Positions 21,601-26,759 of a DNA stretch of 43,476 nucleotides are shown piece after piece. Under the pieces are notes generated by a model that was not told the DNA's origin, did not search any database, and worked only from the letters and a program-made list of their open reading frames with translations. The stretch is taken from positions 1 to 43,476 of the IMG/VR virus record IMGVR_UViG_3300017752_000033. One strand, given 5' to 3'. Both the position numbers and the translations under genes were made by a program. Positions within the stretch are counted from its first letter, which is position 1. Each line of letters starts with the position of its first letter. Source of the stretch: a virus.

Positions 21601-21990
21601 TATGATTTCATACTCTGGTACATTTTCTTCTTCTGTGAAATTTAATTTATCAGCTAATTTTTGCAAACCATACGACATGCCAAAATTCATAGCAAAATTT
21701 CCCAAAAATCCCGCCGCTCCAGCCGCTCCAGCTTTTCCTTGGGGTGAGGGTATGATGTGGTATTCTTTTTCTTTTAATAAAATGTTTCCGCAAAAGCGCT
21801 CGTAAGTTTTATCTTTTGAATCAACGAATTGAAAATCTACACCAATTTCAGATTTTTGAATAAAATATTGTTTAAACTTAGGGAAGTTTACACACAACCC
21901 CATAATTGCATCATTGGGAGTTAACGCATCTAAATAAATGTTTTCGGCAAATAAATCACTTAACTCACCATGCAATATAAATTTCTTCAT
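6661..21990 (-). CDS. Giant gpI-gpJ fusion: central tail tip / host-specificity protein
   Basis: 5109 residues; lambda gpI is ~220 and gpJ ~1130. Residues ~1-175 resemble gpI: LFAENIYLDALTPNDAIMGL, a Gly/Ala segment (GKAGAAGAAGFLG), then QGTPVPIVYGQLRVGTKVI. The gpJ core begins at LSEGPIAGL (~345) but resumes with IYLDDIPIRD only at ~2500. It continues with TNVSISIKINKL, a hydrophobic stretch (~2610-2708), IRIYRSTREID, YPTTALVGTRL, IPSNYD, NPAWVIYDLLTNEKYGMG (~2870) and FSTGLKGSFLSIGDIIEVVD. Beyond ~3290 come Thr-Pro linkers (~3287-3523, 3660-3740, 4527-4565), Calx-beta-like domains and carbohydrate-binding-like folds. The protein should close the tail tube, meet the host receptor and open for DNA release. 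ATGA overlap with the gpK-like gene and AAGGA upstream fix the start. The gpJ assignment is firm; the insert's function is unknown. Confidence 0.9.
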   Translation of the reverse strand: MKKFILHGELSDLFAENIYLDALTPNDAIMGLCVNFPKFKQYFIQKSEIGVDFQFVDSKDKTYERFCGNILLKEKEYHIIPSPQGKAGAAGAAGFLGNFAMNFGMSYGLQKLADKLNFTEEENVPEYEIIQTNSFLYTDNENRAEQGTPVPIVYGQLRVGTKVIHSSVENYDFDYKNMVIYNSDNIVSADLVINSTPSNDDLRNFSVEDQVNSYNLTDKRILSFGGENGSKSFNPDINNESYSEGYENQGYWSGGRKVYGPSAKKALRRHNSGSTVPESNTVRPFVFPRGGMDGSMRPNSSRVNCVTLNGEPIAFKGSSPLKVGNRGNYQKLESIGLYKSLEILSEGPIAGLALPIGEDSKDNGQVTFPERATSSLLQGFKAALGPLSYYDYLDGRKYTLNDKTDPQENGELTIISPGQKYRDLNNVLLNGIFNIQANSEEINDHGLSIIVDQPTVSYRAALGSSTFDADPLHRAREDGVDGVYPEYTSTNRMFTLDAYHKYELFLNTNTDPSQGGISSDYRDVGKIDLSLLTDNVTLDMNLRAFDGFRNRDESEYFDGEGYNNKILELQINPYSRPVNFSANTSPILPTDEIGQCKATVSDLASILDIGNPQSQVDSSIDSYGSDLRQNGDTRTYEDLPVVIENSEFVDSFRPTNKVDAFGNPLEFNKMARIYLDTSKKGVTDQLYKYQNLNVSLHVANLTRKDGNFFQPAVNSRPGASQFTAIGYDYLTKEVPLFLDITLDEYISCANIDEKWNGWTNWQVRKKVDGEWIYQSIGAGTDNQGNSLEYRHVRKYPAPDSVQKQEWSRFGNYFSGSPDSLPISYVHYGEGNSDEDVVSNGAKIVEASAIYNPLVDQLPDINPDNYPEYQYFDAPYEEGDIVTFDLSTLRSFKQFGTNLEISSEFPEDNNIYEEVFWGPNDQLIIEGSPSGYKFFQQELDDGALGFKTYPWVFECISGYNSPIKDPSYYTNYSSYSDYFPGDIVKRGLDFYKVIGNKVGLPFDEGTIGAVVPTGSMRDWTGNYTFAIGQSFKILDGLNGQGMYNDDDYAGWLFESKYENICWGCEQVIQWNPNIQFNYNPFIPNYVKDSNSNTNCNIYILTKQTFIGDDPTTGDANSPWQPYECDTIDFLDTNKFDFYPSEYRQVNGRGEWIVPDEFEPYLIEAVEVTNTGVWKILPMKNVAPPQQYSEWSKTESYQKREYVLYGGKFYRAKNDVKNPWQKPEYATSLPHILPDHLMHKALGYSSDYLNKQNEPTQQEIADLLGSDFNIEEAESLPHWFSPFDRSDPSDISNDQFYKYFSQGHAKLAMLDTFTFKAAESYPEWRDNIAYQGFYYFQDFFTYHETKTTAIVASSAIQFEDHWLFDVVYEEDGEDVYGLHRRTKQNSDYFQYQRDTTPEEKDDVNLEISTYFTQTYSDDWGQPAWDGMEDYYYTDKNLIDYQRGKFDDAPRLANLRWIAESINLNYFNQFNSTTWKGQYLNDGLVVVKREHSQWDFAHQQRVASKNAWQRQGSNRPYCRNYTNVQINKSHVVVRYNGRLFKLKDGESVDPEENNFLYDLDTDQPTEYRKTFYKDNGYNGNQEVTLFSGDKTIKGIRLKCPTACNDAFYNGGETFEFQKIGTKPTRIANGDEVANITLSPGLSAVARSLLDDVTFETEGGGQVTQTSNISDNELITSLSKTTTFSTDISVTRRTFDPPIDSNGSLNSKWIEIPLSLTPDRDPDNWESNISWKQAEIEEEEDSFKPGDYNIDFDFQGFAVDTNVTALMPDPPPGGENPGFVGRLFGGGKKVNDIYQSPKHFVKYTEPEWTRLANGVSKNVSISKLIREVYLSRAVVYEQSVTYYKSFGRKKPGYEYQTFNSIPCYASTGEKFNEYILNQFKKAIEANGDTFIIDKAMASKEARVANSRITSHTVSSSSQVAALQSRGYQTLRTRFLLFNIGVGGRNMPFDPSNPEQEFVQDYLYGSEKSGFPSYMLQSHEFDGSRNGYFGRSLKTFKNIQFLNLGYAPGDFSDDRTGFYESTFSPRATIYVLRKREDNTVSILPTSIEAFAQTDNSHGIIQDIFLLKTPTRCVYDPFAFGWTYISPTSKDSLKPSVVMGGDLYQDIGFFVSIDSTIGNYPIKCEVSDGEVTSIVVNGFYNAPESGDTGLKYGWESHVENDSPDFRTPLGLYNDGSILSLTVLNSSRNGKVKAVGEVLDSNNITFIDKGRYLASNKNSRMIHTGRVKEFDIIDSGSGYNSVFVNGYVLPLVNVLKSLQTDSLERGYKPGLLALAYGLPASKFENVNLTPQQLVSYVKVKIQFQVASTGKIENDRSNFNSALPNGYAILNPGIGFSVPDRIIFLNADYHYPINDDMSDDEKEFNTTMRLRMAHLRSLLSSQKPKIFASDQSISLNPDHDLQKQPLILNAIPENGSIRFIEQKQSGKGFLPFDRIPDPFENLSEFLPAFNLTFNNGSLVSAFLDFDNNLTSFSPEDTEVSITISNPKLLVEDMSSNNPGSDPYAKFRSIYLDDIPIRDHTHRFNFSKFHFDLRVGNFKNYDTEYNIPRILDDDVRSSLISDEFKIPAYTKFLNSPLYGPRNEGDKDYFITHTIKNPQVTNVSISIKINKLHYIYEGDESVVYLNLIPILGMVFGWMIGKYLAEQLKEFIPDLAKTFGIGASIGFTFPKLLSAPIKMAANAIAEAFVMTGGILGALAGIDIAKKYFGCDKLPWLCFKVGELIKNSGEIWPAKINLIVEYGLEGKNLTKQLLTFSGCATSPYVKDVYLDALPLPNREDEYINRNRTIRIYRSTREIDPMVGGLAEARFKIDAEVASITEYVGGYFSYPTTALVGTRLNSKDFPSLPKREFLIKGKLIKIPSNYDAINGLYIGSWNGYFRDEFLWTSNPAWVIYDLLTNEKYGMGKYGVTAEDIDKWSFYRFAQRCDDRVDTIVDGQETNERRHMCNLYIDSEKEAFEYIKGLMQIYNASLNFTHGKITIVQDAPSEVGPVMLFNNSNISEGGFAYSSTPATSQITAVTVDYLDERDNYTPKSEYVENSRGIRIHGYSHIRIPGNGITRTGEAFRLAWQKMLSREVEREVISFSTGLKGSFLSIGDIIEVVDNNKISHHSGGRVTKIVDNNTIELDVPIEAIGDTDFLYVEINDHNYENWEAEKEYTFPTVVEHKNLFYALIGQNGLNSPNVDPTNWRPLIDFKGKKFSKYTIISKSNFSVTFAENLFKNIKTGYTWTVYHNTDNKIKSKEYRVQQIKQKSTLEYEILASEYYIDKYIQIDKLSSSSDSVGGIDFNPTEYYGHEIKLSPPATRTPTPTITPSNSVTPSYTPTSSITPTYTPTNTITPTYTATQTITPTNTTTVTPTVTPSLTATPTVTPSLTATPTLTPTLTATPTLTPTHTPTQTITPTNTTTVTPTVTPSLTATPTITPTITPTTTTTPSNTITATITHTPVPTFSITPSFGSSMTPTLTPTITPTVTLSNTLTPTVTPSNTLTPTVTPSNTLTPTYTPTITPTLTVTPTNTNTPTPTLTQTITPTETVTPTQVAHPLFLHYGANVTVLQTAEGQSVESTIYRKMDDRCWKGRATVKYWLSSVDSNTVNKDLVAKKDEDFLEKQGEITFEDGEDSTTVEISALLDDVDDYPEFFQIMIDSHVDIVDTVFHQTHTVFENFDNPKLILINLPSTTPTPTYSVTPSITPTNTVTPTHTPTHTPTLTVSTTPPPTDTPIPSISPTQTPTQTPFPTDTPTSTPDPTATPPRTPLPYHDGGIQVYLDPDVAVLNEGSTAHLTVRRTLGPGFYAGPVSGVVDVSLSEEFTPPLEFTSFLNNEFTDGLNNWSINDSVDVDLEVVNNTNQNNKLIKLSSETLSSTRPSIVDGIRDPGHVSDPSISKSWSGFYITGDGFHNRLLYDDPNKNTHILALSGIVDESDSFYDPTENLVIFDERLSFPFPYSLIFENRNEFPSNVPKELTADRPFIVGAYKSFDGLTPGAIYNTSYEGEVIDDDSGPVLNAILFEPLIYSKEYPVDWEETQDSWPDLTLGSFTLNGNNLSGDSSVNNFDPAIITFPTIPGRGYSIEVSVEHSETSFDITNPPTVFELFLNDQPIKEITSSDIDLSNNGRHIISHIFQAQSDTVSNISFLNGDFSDGASTSLNDWEVTDQNNSTIDDSTVIDTSEDGVLLETSSIDSTNLSDTAKVSQTLGTSIGQEYSILLDFKKITPASTIALVMLVNDVVVFNSHERLNPAAGTVNFITPVTFKANSDSTKISFTTDNVHGAILLRSAEISIKSSLLNNNNLKISMPTIGNNETNSLVISDIKIKEGFYYSKLNRLRFNVLDDTDGEYLNAAKSITLMAFQQDPGKSVIHSLNISAPKSLPKIHQTISFNDDIVNKPTEIINIRAFITNANGGSTDMFIDGKKIASTEQQGDFIFSANHEIRVGALMGNVYDSFSLGFSSEGVGSRQIDSVYVQSSGSLGFAGPDDIHVGEIDFSFESNETKTLTDQAIVTIKDDQWYPEELNEVFSISLPYDKLSSHPGDAVYINKDKTVTGFGLILEPTPTPTITPTLTSTVTPTSTLTPTLTVTPTLTPTVTPSLAYQYFYDKFVSLDLTTSTFGKEKVGSDIYFYNTEDLIGKDWSHHLAHSWYDKGNNYNDSDYPEVAFIVAGGQQKQTFDFSFNDLGASLARELIVYRPKINDRLYDGAISGTINFEMTFDNIDIDIGSPYTYTKDGELIDYFEQPLELDKYNNSKDALPLNPIKQGWRSPTSKQYRLRSQRDSADDFSPPGQNSYSFITHQDQNPQRDPSSNNASFDFYLAKGQIATNVVGVSGVRKNFPMRDSEIYIYDPITDTETGEYTILAPDCDDDDSSPSEHILPLPKGETVTVKLKYENIVLCDEHDNNNTSNENIENQPSFSDLAPSIYLNPFKEKQIKLFFYQSDSYDGTNPDAINLDDPSQVQCNLIDPPLFKLNNRYSSTMDFQENVRDNTPYIFPDQVFRIDSHNIDVHSDPYTGFALLSKNDDSFIVKYYDLVSRTVKTTFVVKCKNIDLPSSNMSKFDIEDLPIDATSAKVARDIGKSVDAIQFNITLGDGEKIEFIIGDTGETVGPYNPNANNPPAGYDTVYQKFEIRGIDARTAFTGG
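8293..8411 (-). repeat. Thr-Pro repeat linker 3 of the giant tip protein
   Basis: About 40 residues of (T/S)-x-T-P-type repeats between the second Calx-beta-like half and the last, unrecognised domain. An extended, stiff, mucin-like spacer is the likely structure. The many Thr and Ser residues could accept O-linked sugars. Confidence 0.8.
10769..11010 (-). repeat. Thr-Pro repeat linker 2 of the giant tip protein
   Basis: About 80 residues of TPT/TPS/PTxT repeats joining two Calx-beta-like domains. Composition is Thr, Pro and Ser with few charged or bulky residues, as in extended linkers of surface and fibre proteins. Confidence 0.85.
11770..11846. repeat. 77-bp perfect direct repeat, copy A
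   Basis: Identical to the copy beginning 156 bases further right, and lying inside Thr-Pro linker 1. The offset is a multiple of three, so gain or loss of one period keeps the frame. Confidence 0.9.
11926..12002. repeat. 77-bp perfect direct repeat, copy B
   Basis: Second copy of the 77-bp repeat, offset 156 bases (52 codons) from copy A. The DNA between them is built of related shorter GTT/GGTGTT units. Confidence 0.9.
13866..14160 (-). other. Hydrophobic, possibly membrane-inserting segment within the tip protein
   Basis: Codes for residues ~2610-2708 of the giant tip protein. It holds at least two strongly hydrophobic helices with small-residue spacing (LIPILGMVFGWMIG; then AFVMTGGILGALAGIDIA), separated by an amphipathic stretch (FGIGASIGFTFPKLLSAPIK). 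The flanks are recognisable gpJ core sequence, so the block reads as an insertion. Membrane insertion is an inference from hydrophobicity. Confidence 0.6.
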
Positions 21991-22736
21991 AAATCCTTAT
22001 ACCTATATACTTTATACACTTTATTCAAGTGTTCAGGTAGAAATAATTCTTTCTTAGGGTAGCCGTAAATAGGGTGGTGGTACATAGTATTATCGCCCAG
22101 GTATATCCCCAAATGAAATACTCTATCTAAAGTAGGCTTAAACACAATGATATCATAATCTTTTATGCATGAAAAATCAATATTTATAAAGTTATTTTCT
22201 ATGTTTTTTATTAAAAATTTATTAGAGTCTTTTCCTTGTCTCGCCCAATTTTTAATTGAGTTAGTAAATTTAATATTAAGTTCTAGTTGAAAAAAATCTT
22301 TCACGAATGTAATACAATCTTGAAAGTAAGGTATGAAAATTCTTTTTTGTAGAGGTTTGGGTTTGTATGAGTTGGGGTAGTATAAGTACTGACTCTTATC
22401 TTGTATCGAAAAAATAAATGAAGGTAAAGATAAAGATTCTGAAACATTTAAATCTAGTGAACTTGGATTGGAGTTGTACTCTATATGGCTATGATACAGA
22501 GATAAAATGTTTTTTTGTAAATAATATTTATAAAATCGTTTATCGTGAGAGATAAAATGGTTCACATCATAACTATCCTCATTCACAAAAGGTAGAAATT
22601 TAATAGTGCATCCATCTGACTCTAGAATAAAAACTCCACAAGTCTCCCTATTTTTGTGCTTTAGGGAATACTGTAAAGCCTCATGTACTACATTAGTATT
22701 TCCAAGATCCAGGGAAGCCTCCAAACGGTAATCCAT
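21987..22736 (-). CDS. gpK-like tail tip protein: JAB/MPN metalloprotease plus NlpC/P60
   Basis: 249 residues with the lambda gpK layout. The N-terminal JAB/MPN domain has E31 in ETCG, the zinc motif HSH at 82-84, and Ser92/93 with Asp95 completing H-x-H...S-x-x-D. The C-terminal NlpC/P60 domain has Cys141 (QDCITFVKDFF) as the presumed nucleophile and His208 (FHLGIYLG) as its partner. Known relatives are tail-tip proteins with peptidoglycan peptidase and metalloprotease domains, used in tail assembly or cell-wall penetration. The ATG lies inside the end of the gpL-like gene (44-base overlap) with no clear ribosome site, so coupling is likely. The stop overlaps the tip gene start by ATGA. All key residues I looked for are present. 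Confidence 0.88.
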   Translation of the reverse strand: MDYRLEASLDLGNTNVVHEALQYSLKHKNRETCGVFILESDGCTIKFLPFVNEDSYDVNHFISHDKRFYKYYLQKNILSLYHSHIEYNSNPSSLDLNVSESLSLPSFIFSIQDKSQYLYYPNSYKPKPLQKRIFIPYFQDCITFVKDFFQLELNIKFTNSIKNWARQGKDSNKFLIKNIENNFINIDFSCIKDYDIIVFKPTLDRVFHLGIYLGDNTMYHHPIYGYPKKELFLPEHLNKVYKVYRYKDL

Positions 22737-23595
22737 TATCTAATTCACTATCTCCAAACCGAGCACGACAACCTTTTAAGTTTTTACTACATGCATCCTC
22801 AACCCAGTTACTCTTATTGGTCTCGGGGTCAATACCAACTGTTCCGTCTTTTAGGCAGACGTAAAGTTTGGGAGCTAGGTTGGGTTGAGTTTCATCTAAA
22901 ATTAAAACATATTCGCCTTTTTTATATGTTGCTTCTGGATCAAAAATAAAAGGGTCGCCCCTTACGATAGGTGTACTATCTGAAAAATGGATAGGGTTGC
23001 CCTTGCTGTCTGTTTTGGGCGGACCATCGTAACCGCAACCGATATGATGCCGGTAACGCCATTGACATGTATTGTAAACAATTTTACGATTAGGTAAAAA
23101 AGAATTTTCTTTTTCAAGGGGTGAGGATAATTCGAATGCTATGGAGCTTGCATTTTCATGAGTTTTTTTATTAATAATATACTTTTCAACGGGAAAAGAG
23201 TCTTCATTACCTGTACCAAATGGATTAAGATTATTGGGGAAATTATTATTGCTTAAAAATTTTACAAAAGTACGAATGCGAAAAATTTCATAACCCATAA
23301 AATCATCAAAAAACCTTGTTTTTAAACCGAAAAATCCATCACTATTATCAAACACTAATGTTGGACGAGGAAATTCATTGTCAGCATAATCAAACCCATT
23401 GACAGAAAAGGGTATATAAAAATATTCATTCCTGCCTCCCCCTTCGCCATAAAAAATACTTTGCTTGTATCCGTTTTCGCCGTTATGAAAGTAATAGTTA
23501 TTACCTCGAACTTTTTTAGTCAAAGACAATCGAAACAAAGTAATTAAAGTGGAAGGTTCAAAATCTAAAATTTCATCAATAATGGACTGCTTCAT
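22693..23595 (-). CDS. gpL-like tail tip protein with four-cysteine iron-sulfur-type motif
   Basis: 300 residues. The C-terminal part holds the gpL signature: NTCQWRYRHHIGCGYDGPP with Cys177 and Cys187, then CSKNLKGCRARFG with Cys269 and Cys276, ending in LPFGGFPG. In lambda gpL the equivalent four cysteines bind an iron-sulfur cluster; the same is expected here. Between Cys187 and Cys269 lies an ~80-residue insert with a chitin-binding-like pattern (ATYKKGEYVLI ... LYVCLKDG ... SNW) and an extra Cys247. The N-terminal 160 residues are the usual beta domain that docks on the gpM ring. It starts 19 bases after the gpM-like gene and overlaps the gpK-like gene, as expected for a tip cassette. 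Confidence 0.88.
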   Translation of the reverse strand: MKQSIIDEILDFEPSTLITLFRLSLTKKVRGNNYYFHNGENGYKQSIFYGEGGGRNEYFYIPFSVNGFDYADNEFPRPTLVFDNSDGFFGLKTRFFDDFMGYEIFRIRTFVKFLSNNNFPNNLNPFGTGNEDSFPVEKYIINKKTHENASSIAFELSSPLEKENSFLPNRKIVYNTCQWRYRHHIGCGYDGPPKTDSKGNPIHFSDSTPIVRGDPFIFDPEATYKKGEYVLILDETQPNLAPKLYVCLKDGTVGIDPETNKSNWVEDACSKNLKGCRARFGDSELDNGLPFGGFPGSWKY

Positions 23596-23614
23596 GGTAT
23601 ATATAATAACCTAT

Positions 23615-24775
23615 TTACCTCGGACTTTCAATAAAAGTAGCAGTAATAGTATGATTGTTAAAGTAAATAAAATTATGTGTCCATTCGGGGCAGTAAAAAT
23701 AACTCATATTACGTCGGTGTGGGGTAGTATTATTGTCGTTTGAAATTTCAACACCATAATCTTTTTGAATATGGAAGCCAAACCTTTTATAACCTAAGTG
23801 GCTCTCTAGAAACAATAATATTCTTTTTGCCTCGAGGTTGCTTCTAGCAGAAAATGTAACATTTAAATTAGTTAAGTTTGGATTAAATCCATACTTATTG
23901 TATTTAGAGTAAGCTTCCGATAGATTTGATTTTTTATATTTAGGAGCATGATCAATACTAATAATGTCATCCGCCCTAAAGTCAAACATGCGTACATCAA
24001 GATAGCCCGCATTAGTTAAGGGAGGGTAGGGGTAATAGGAACACTCGTGAGGTTTATTTATGAAAATAGAATTCCTATATAGGGTATTCGAATTGCGACC
24101 ATTATCGTAAGGCTCAAACACATTAAGGGGATCAAGTAAGGATATAAAATTTGTTGAATTATTACTGAATTCTAAAATACTTGAGTTAACAGGAAAACTT
24201 TTATAACTATCGGGTTTATAGAGAACATTTTTATCGCTAAGGTTTACATCTTTGTTTGAATTGTTAGCGAATTGAGCAGAGAAGTTTCCAGCATATCCCA
24301 CTTCAGATAAAGCATATTTTGTTTCAATGTTGTCGTTAAAATGAACATTAGGTTCAACACTTTTCAGTATAGATGCAGCTGTAGAAGTTAAGGTTGCCTT
24401 AATTGAATTAACATCATAATAAGATTTTTCATGAGTATAATTTAAACAATTAAAAGCATTAACTTTGTAAGGGTAAAAAGGTTGGTAATCAAAAGCTGGT
24501 ATTCTCTTGTTATCAAAATGACCTTCTATATTGTATTGTTGAGGCTCGTAATAAAACTGTTTTTGAAAAAAAGAAATTAAGTCATGTGACTGTGTGTCTA
24601 TTAATTCTTCAAAATTTAAATTTAATGTCATTGTTAGAGAATTAATACCTTGAGGTAAAACTTGAGAATAATTATCTCCATAACGAACGGAATGATTTAA
24701 AGAAGTGAAAGATGCAGACGAGCCAAAAGCTGGCTGCATATCTAAATTGTTATACTCTGTATTCTTGAGGTCCAT
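23615..24775 (-). CDS. gpM-like minor tail protein (distal tail ring)
   Basis: 386 residues. The N-terminal part has the Phage_min_tail signature: HSVRYGDNYSQVLPQGIN at ~29-46, followed by LNLNFEELIDTQSHDLISFF. The end repeats the fold pattern with LTNLNVTFSARSNLEAKRIL and a closing CPEWTHNFIYFNNHTITATF. Lambda gpM is about 109 residues, so this protein is more than three times longer and looks like two related halves: the first ~110 residues and the last ~110. It should form the ring joining the tube to the tip. The start overlaps the preceding stop (TAATG). Confidence 0.8.
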   Translation of the reverse strand: MDLKNTEYNNLDMQPAFGSSASFTSLNHSVRYGDNYSQVLPQGINSLTMTLNLNFEELIDTQSHDLISFFQKQFYYEPQQYNIEGHFDNKRIPAFDYQPFYPYKVNAFNCLNYTHEKSYYDVNSIKATLTSTAASILKSVEPNVHFNDNIETKYALSEVGYAGNFSAQFANNSNKDVNLSDKNVLYKPDSYKSFPVNSSILEFSNNSTNFISLLDPLNVFEPYDNGRNSNTLYRNSIFINKPHECSYYPYPPLTNAGYLDVRMFDFRADDIISIDHAPKYKKSNLSEAYSKYNKYGFNPNLTNLNVTFSARSNLEAKRILLFLESHLGYKRFGFHIQKDYGVEISNDNNTTPHRRNMSYFYCPEWTHNFIYFNNHTITATFIESPR

Positions 24776-25950
24776 TATTGTAAAACTTGAGAAATAGTTA
24801 CAGAGCCATTCAAATAACCTCTAGAATTGACACTTAAAGACTCGCTTTGGACAGCTCCATTACAATGAAATGAAGACAGTAAGCCAGCAGAGTTATTGCG
24901 ATAATTATCGTAAGATAAATCTCTTAACTCACATACAACTTCAACGTTTTCTTGATTCATAACTTTATGTAAAACAGAGGGATCTAGATTATCGCCTTCT
25001 ACGGTGACACTTACATTTGTTTGACGTTTGGATGCTCGAGTGGGTAGAAATCCAATTTCTGGAACATAGTCTCCAGTGGGAACTTCATATTTAGGGTATC
25101 GAGAGATCGAGGCTGAATAAGAAAAACCAAGACCATAATTAAAACCAATAGAACTCAAGCCTACAAGTTTACTAGTTTCTCCATGAGGTATTGATTGCTG
25201 TTGGTATAAATCAGAAGAGTAATAGTTTAAACTTAAGCTTTCATCTTTAGTTAGGTTTCCATAAATATCAAAAGAAGCCTTAGCTTGAGAAATAGAGTTT
25301 GGGGAAATACTAAATTCAAACTGAGTTAAGTAGGCACCGTAAAATGCAAAATCTCCTAAAAAACCAGTTACTCTGTCGTTATTAATAGGAGGAAATTCAG
25401 TTGGATCTACTAAACCTGTAATGCTAAAAAAATGAGGTAAATTACCTTCGTTAACATAAAAATCTACATCTAAAGTTCCTTTGATTGGTGAGTCTGCGAC
25501 ATAATTAAAAGAAGGTTCGAAGTAACCATTTTGAGCTTCCTCTTCAGTTAATGACCAACCTCCACTTTTTGCATAAACTTTAGTCAAAAAATCATGACCA
25601 CCAGGGTTTACTTCTTCTGAGAAAAATAAATTTTTACCGTTTGGAAAAGTTATTTTAGAGTCTTTTTTTATCTTATTAATTGAAGATGATATTGGTCTAG
25701 GTGGCCCACCGATAGGACCCATGACAACTAACTCATTAGAACCTTCTTCGAAAACAAACATATCATCAAAAATCATATTAGATCCATCTCCGAATGCACA
25801 TATTTGTAAAATATTATCGTCTAGCTGGCGACTAGCTTTAATATCTTGACTCAATGTTAAGGATGCACTTTCTGCAAATATGTATTCCCCCGTGTTACTA
25901 CCTTCAACAGATAAAAACAGCGGGACATCATCGTAAGGTTTAAGTTTCAT
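24775..25950 (-). CDS. Tail-tube-like structural protein B
   Basis: 391 residues, beta-rich, with no enzymatic motif. It is a paralogue of the gene just upstream: YLTQFEFSISPNSISQAKAS here matches YLTEYSLSAGIGQIPQANAS there, both continuing into a (D/V)xYGxL turn. Later, FSYSASISRYPKYEVPTGDY aligns with FQYTMRIDREPVYAIGEPFP. The C-terminal half adds a domain with a GLLSSFHCNGAVQSESLSV segment. Position between tape measure and gpM suggests part of the distal tube or a tube-to-tip adaptor. The start overlaps the previous stop by ATGA. The structural role is inferred from context; I do not recognise a named family. Confidence 0.7.
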   Translation of the reverse strand: MKLKPYDDVPLFLSVEGSNTGEYIFAESASLTLSQDIKASRQLDDNILQICAFGDGSNMIFDDMFVFEEGSNELVVMGPIGGPPRPISSSINKIKKDSKITFPNGKNLFFSEEVNPGGHDFLTKVYAKSGGWSLTEEEAQNGYFEPSFNYVADSPIKGTLDVDFYVNEGNLPHFFSITGLVDPTEFPPINNDRVTGFLGDFAFYGAYLTQFEFSISPNSISQAKASFDIYGNLTKDESLSLNYYSSDLYQQQSIPHGETSKLVGLSSIGFNYGLGFSYSASISRYPKYEVPTGDYVPEIGFLPTRASKRQTNVSVTVEGDNLDPSVLHKVMNQENVEVVCELRDLSYDNYRNNSAGLLSSFHCNGAVQSESLSVNSRGYLNGSVTISQVLQ

Positions 25951-26759
25951 GCTTTAGAACTATCGTTAATATATGCGTTGTACGTCAAGTTTACAACTAA
26001 AACATCATCAACTGAGGATTTAATTGATTGCGATACAACAGTAGCATCGTCAAGAGTAAATTTTTCGATCAAGTTATCATTAATAGGGTTATTGAAACTA
26101 ATAGATAGATCTTGATGTTTAGGTTTAATTAGAAAATCACTAATCTTGTCAATTTCATAATCAAAAACTTCTAAATTGAAAGTTACCTCTTTCATGATAG
26201 GCATAACCCTATGAATGTGAATAGGGAAGGGTTCGCCAATCGCATAAACAGGCTCCCTGTCGATTCTCATGGTATATTGAAAGTCTGAAATTCTATTGCT
26301 CGAATAACCATCTACATCAATTTTAATTGATCCTTGGTTGGGTATTTGTATTGGTGGATGAGTTTCATCTCCAGACACACTAATGCCACCACCTAAATCA
26401 CCATATACAACTACACTAGCATTAGCTTGGGGTATCTGCCCGATGCCTGCAGATAAAGAATATTCCGTTAAATAACCATCTATAAAACCAAAGCTTTGAT
26501 CACCATAATTTATGCTACCACTCATCGGTTCTACACCAGTGTATCGCAAAAAAACATCTTCACCTATATAATACTTTGATATATTAAAATTACCAACAAT
26601 AGGCCCTTGCCTAACAGAATATGTGTACCCTTTTCCTAATATATCAATAGGTGTGTCTGGTATACTAAATCCTCCATCAATATCTGTAACACCAGAAACT
26701 CGTATGCCTGACAAATAGAACTGTTGCTCATAATTTAGAATGCCGCCTTTATTTGCCAC
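25947..26759 (-). CDS. Tail-tube-like structural protein A
   Basis: 270 residues, beta-rich, beginning MANKGGILNYEQQFYLSGIR. It shares with its downstream neighbour the motif IPQANASVVVYGDL and the segment FQYTMRIDREPVYAIGEPFP, so the pair arose by duplication. The start is GTG, fixed by a perfect AGGAGG eight bases upstream inside the end of the tape-measure gene (11-base overlap). This is the strongest ribosome site I found in the operon and suggests a high-copy product. A tube or distal-tube subunit is the simplest reading. No enzymatic residues are visible. Confidence 0.72.
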   Translation of the reverse strand: MANKGGILNYEQQFYLSGIRVSGVTDIDGGFSIPDTPIDILGKGYTYSVRQGPIVGNFNISKYYIGEDVFLRYTGVEPMSGSINYGDQSFGFIDGYLTEYSLSAGIGQIPQANASVVVYGDLGGGISVSGDETHPPIQIPNQGSIKIDVDGYSSNRISDFQYTMRIDREPVYAIGEPFPIHIHRVMPIMKEVTFNLEVFDYEIDKISDFLIKPKHQDLSISFNNPINDNLIEKFTLDDATVVSQSIKSSVDDVLVVNLTYNAYINDSSKA

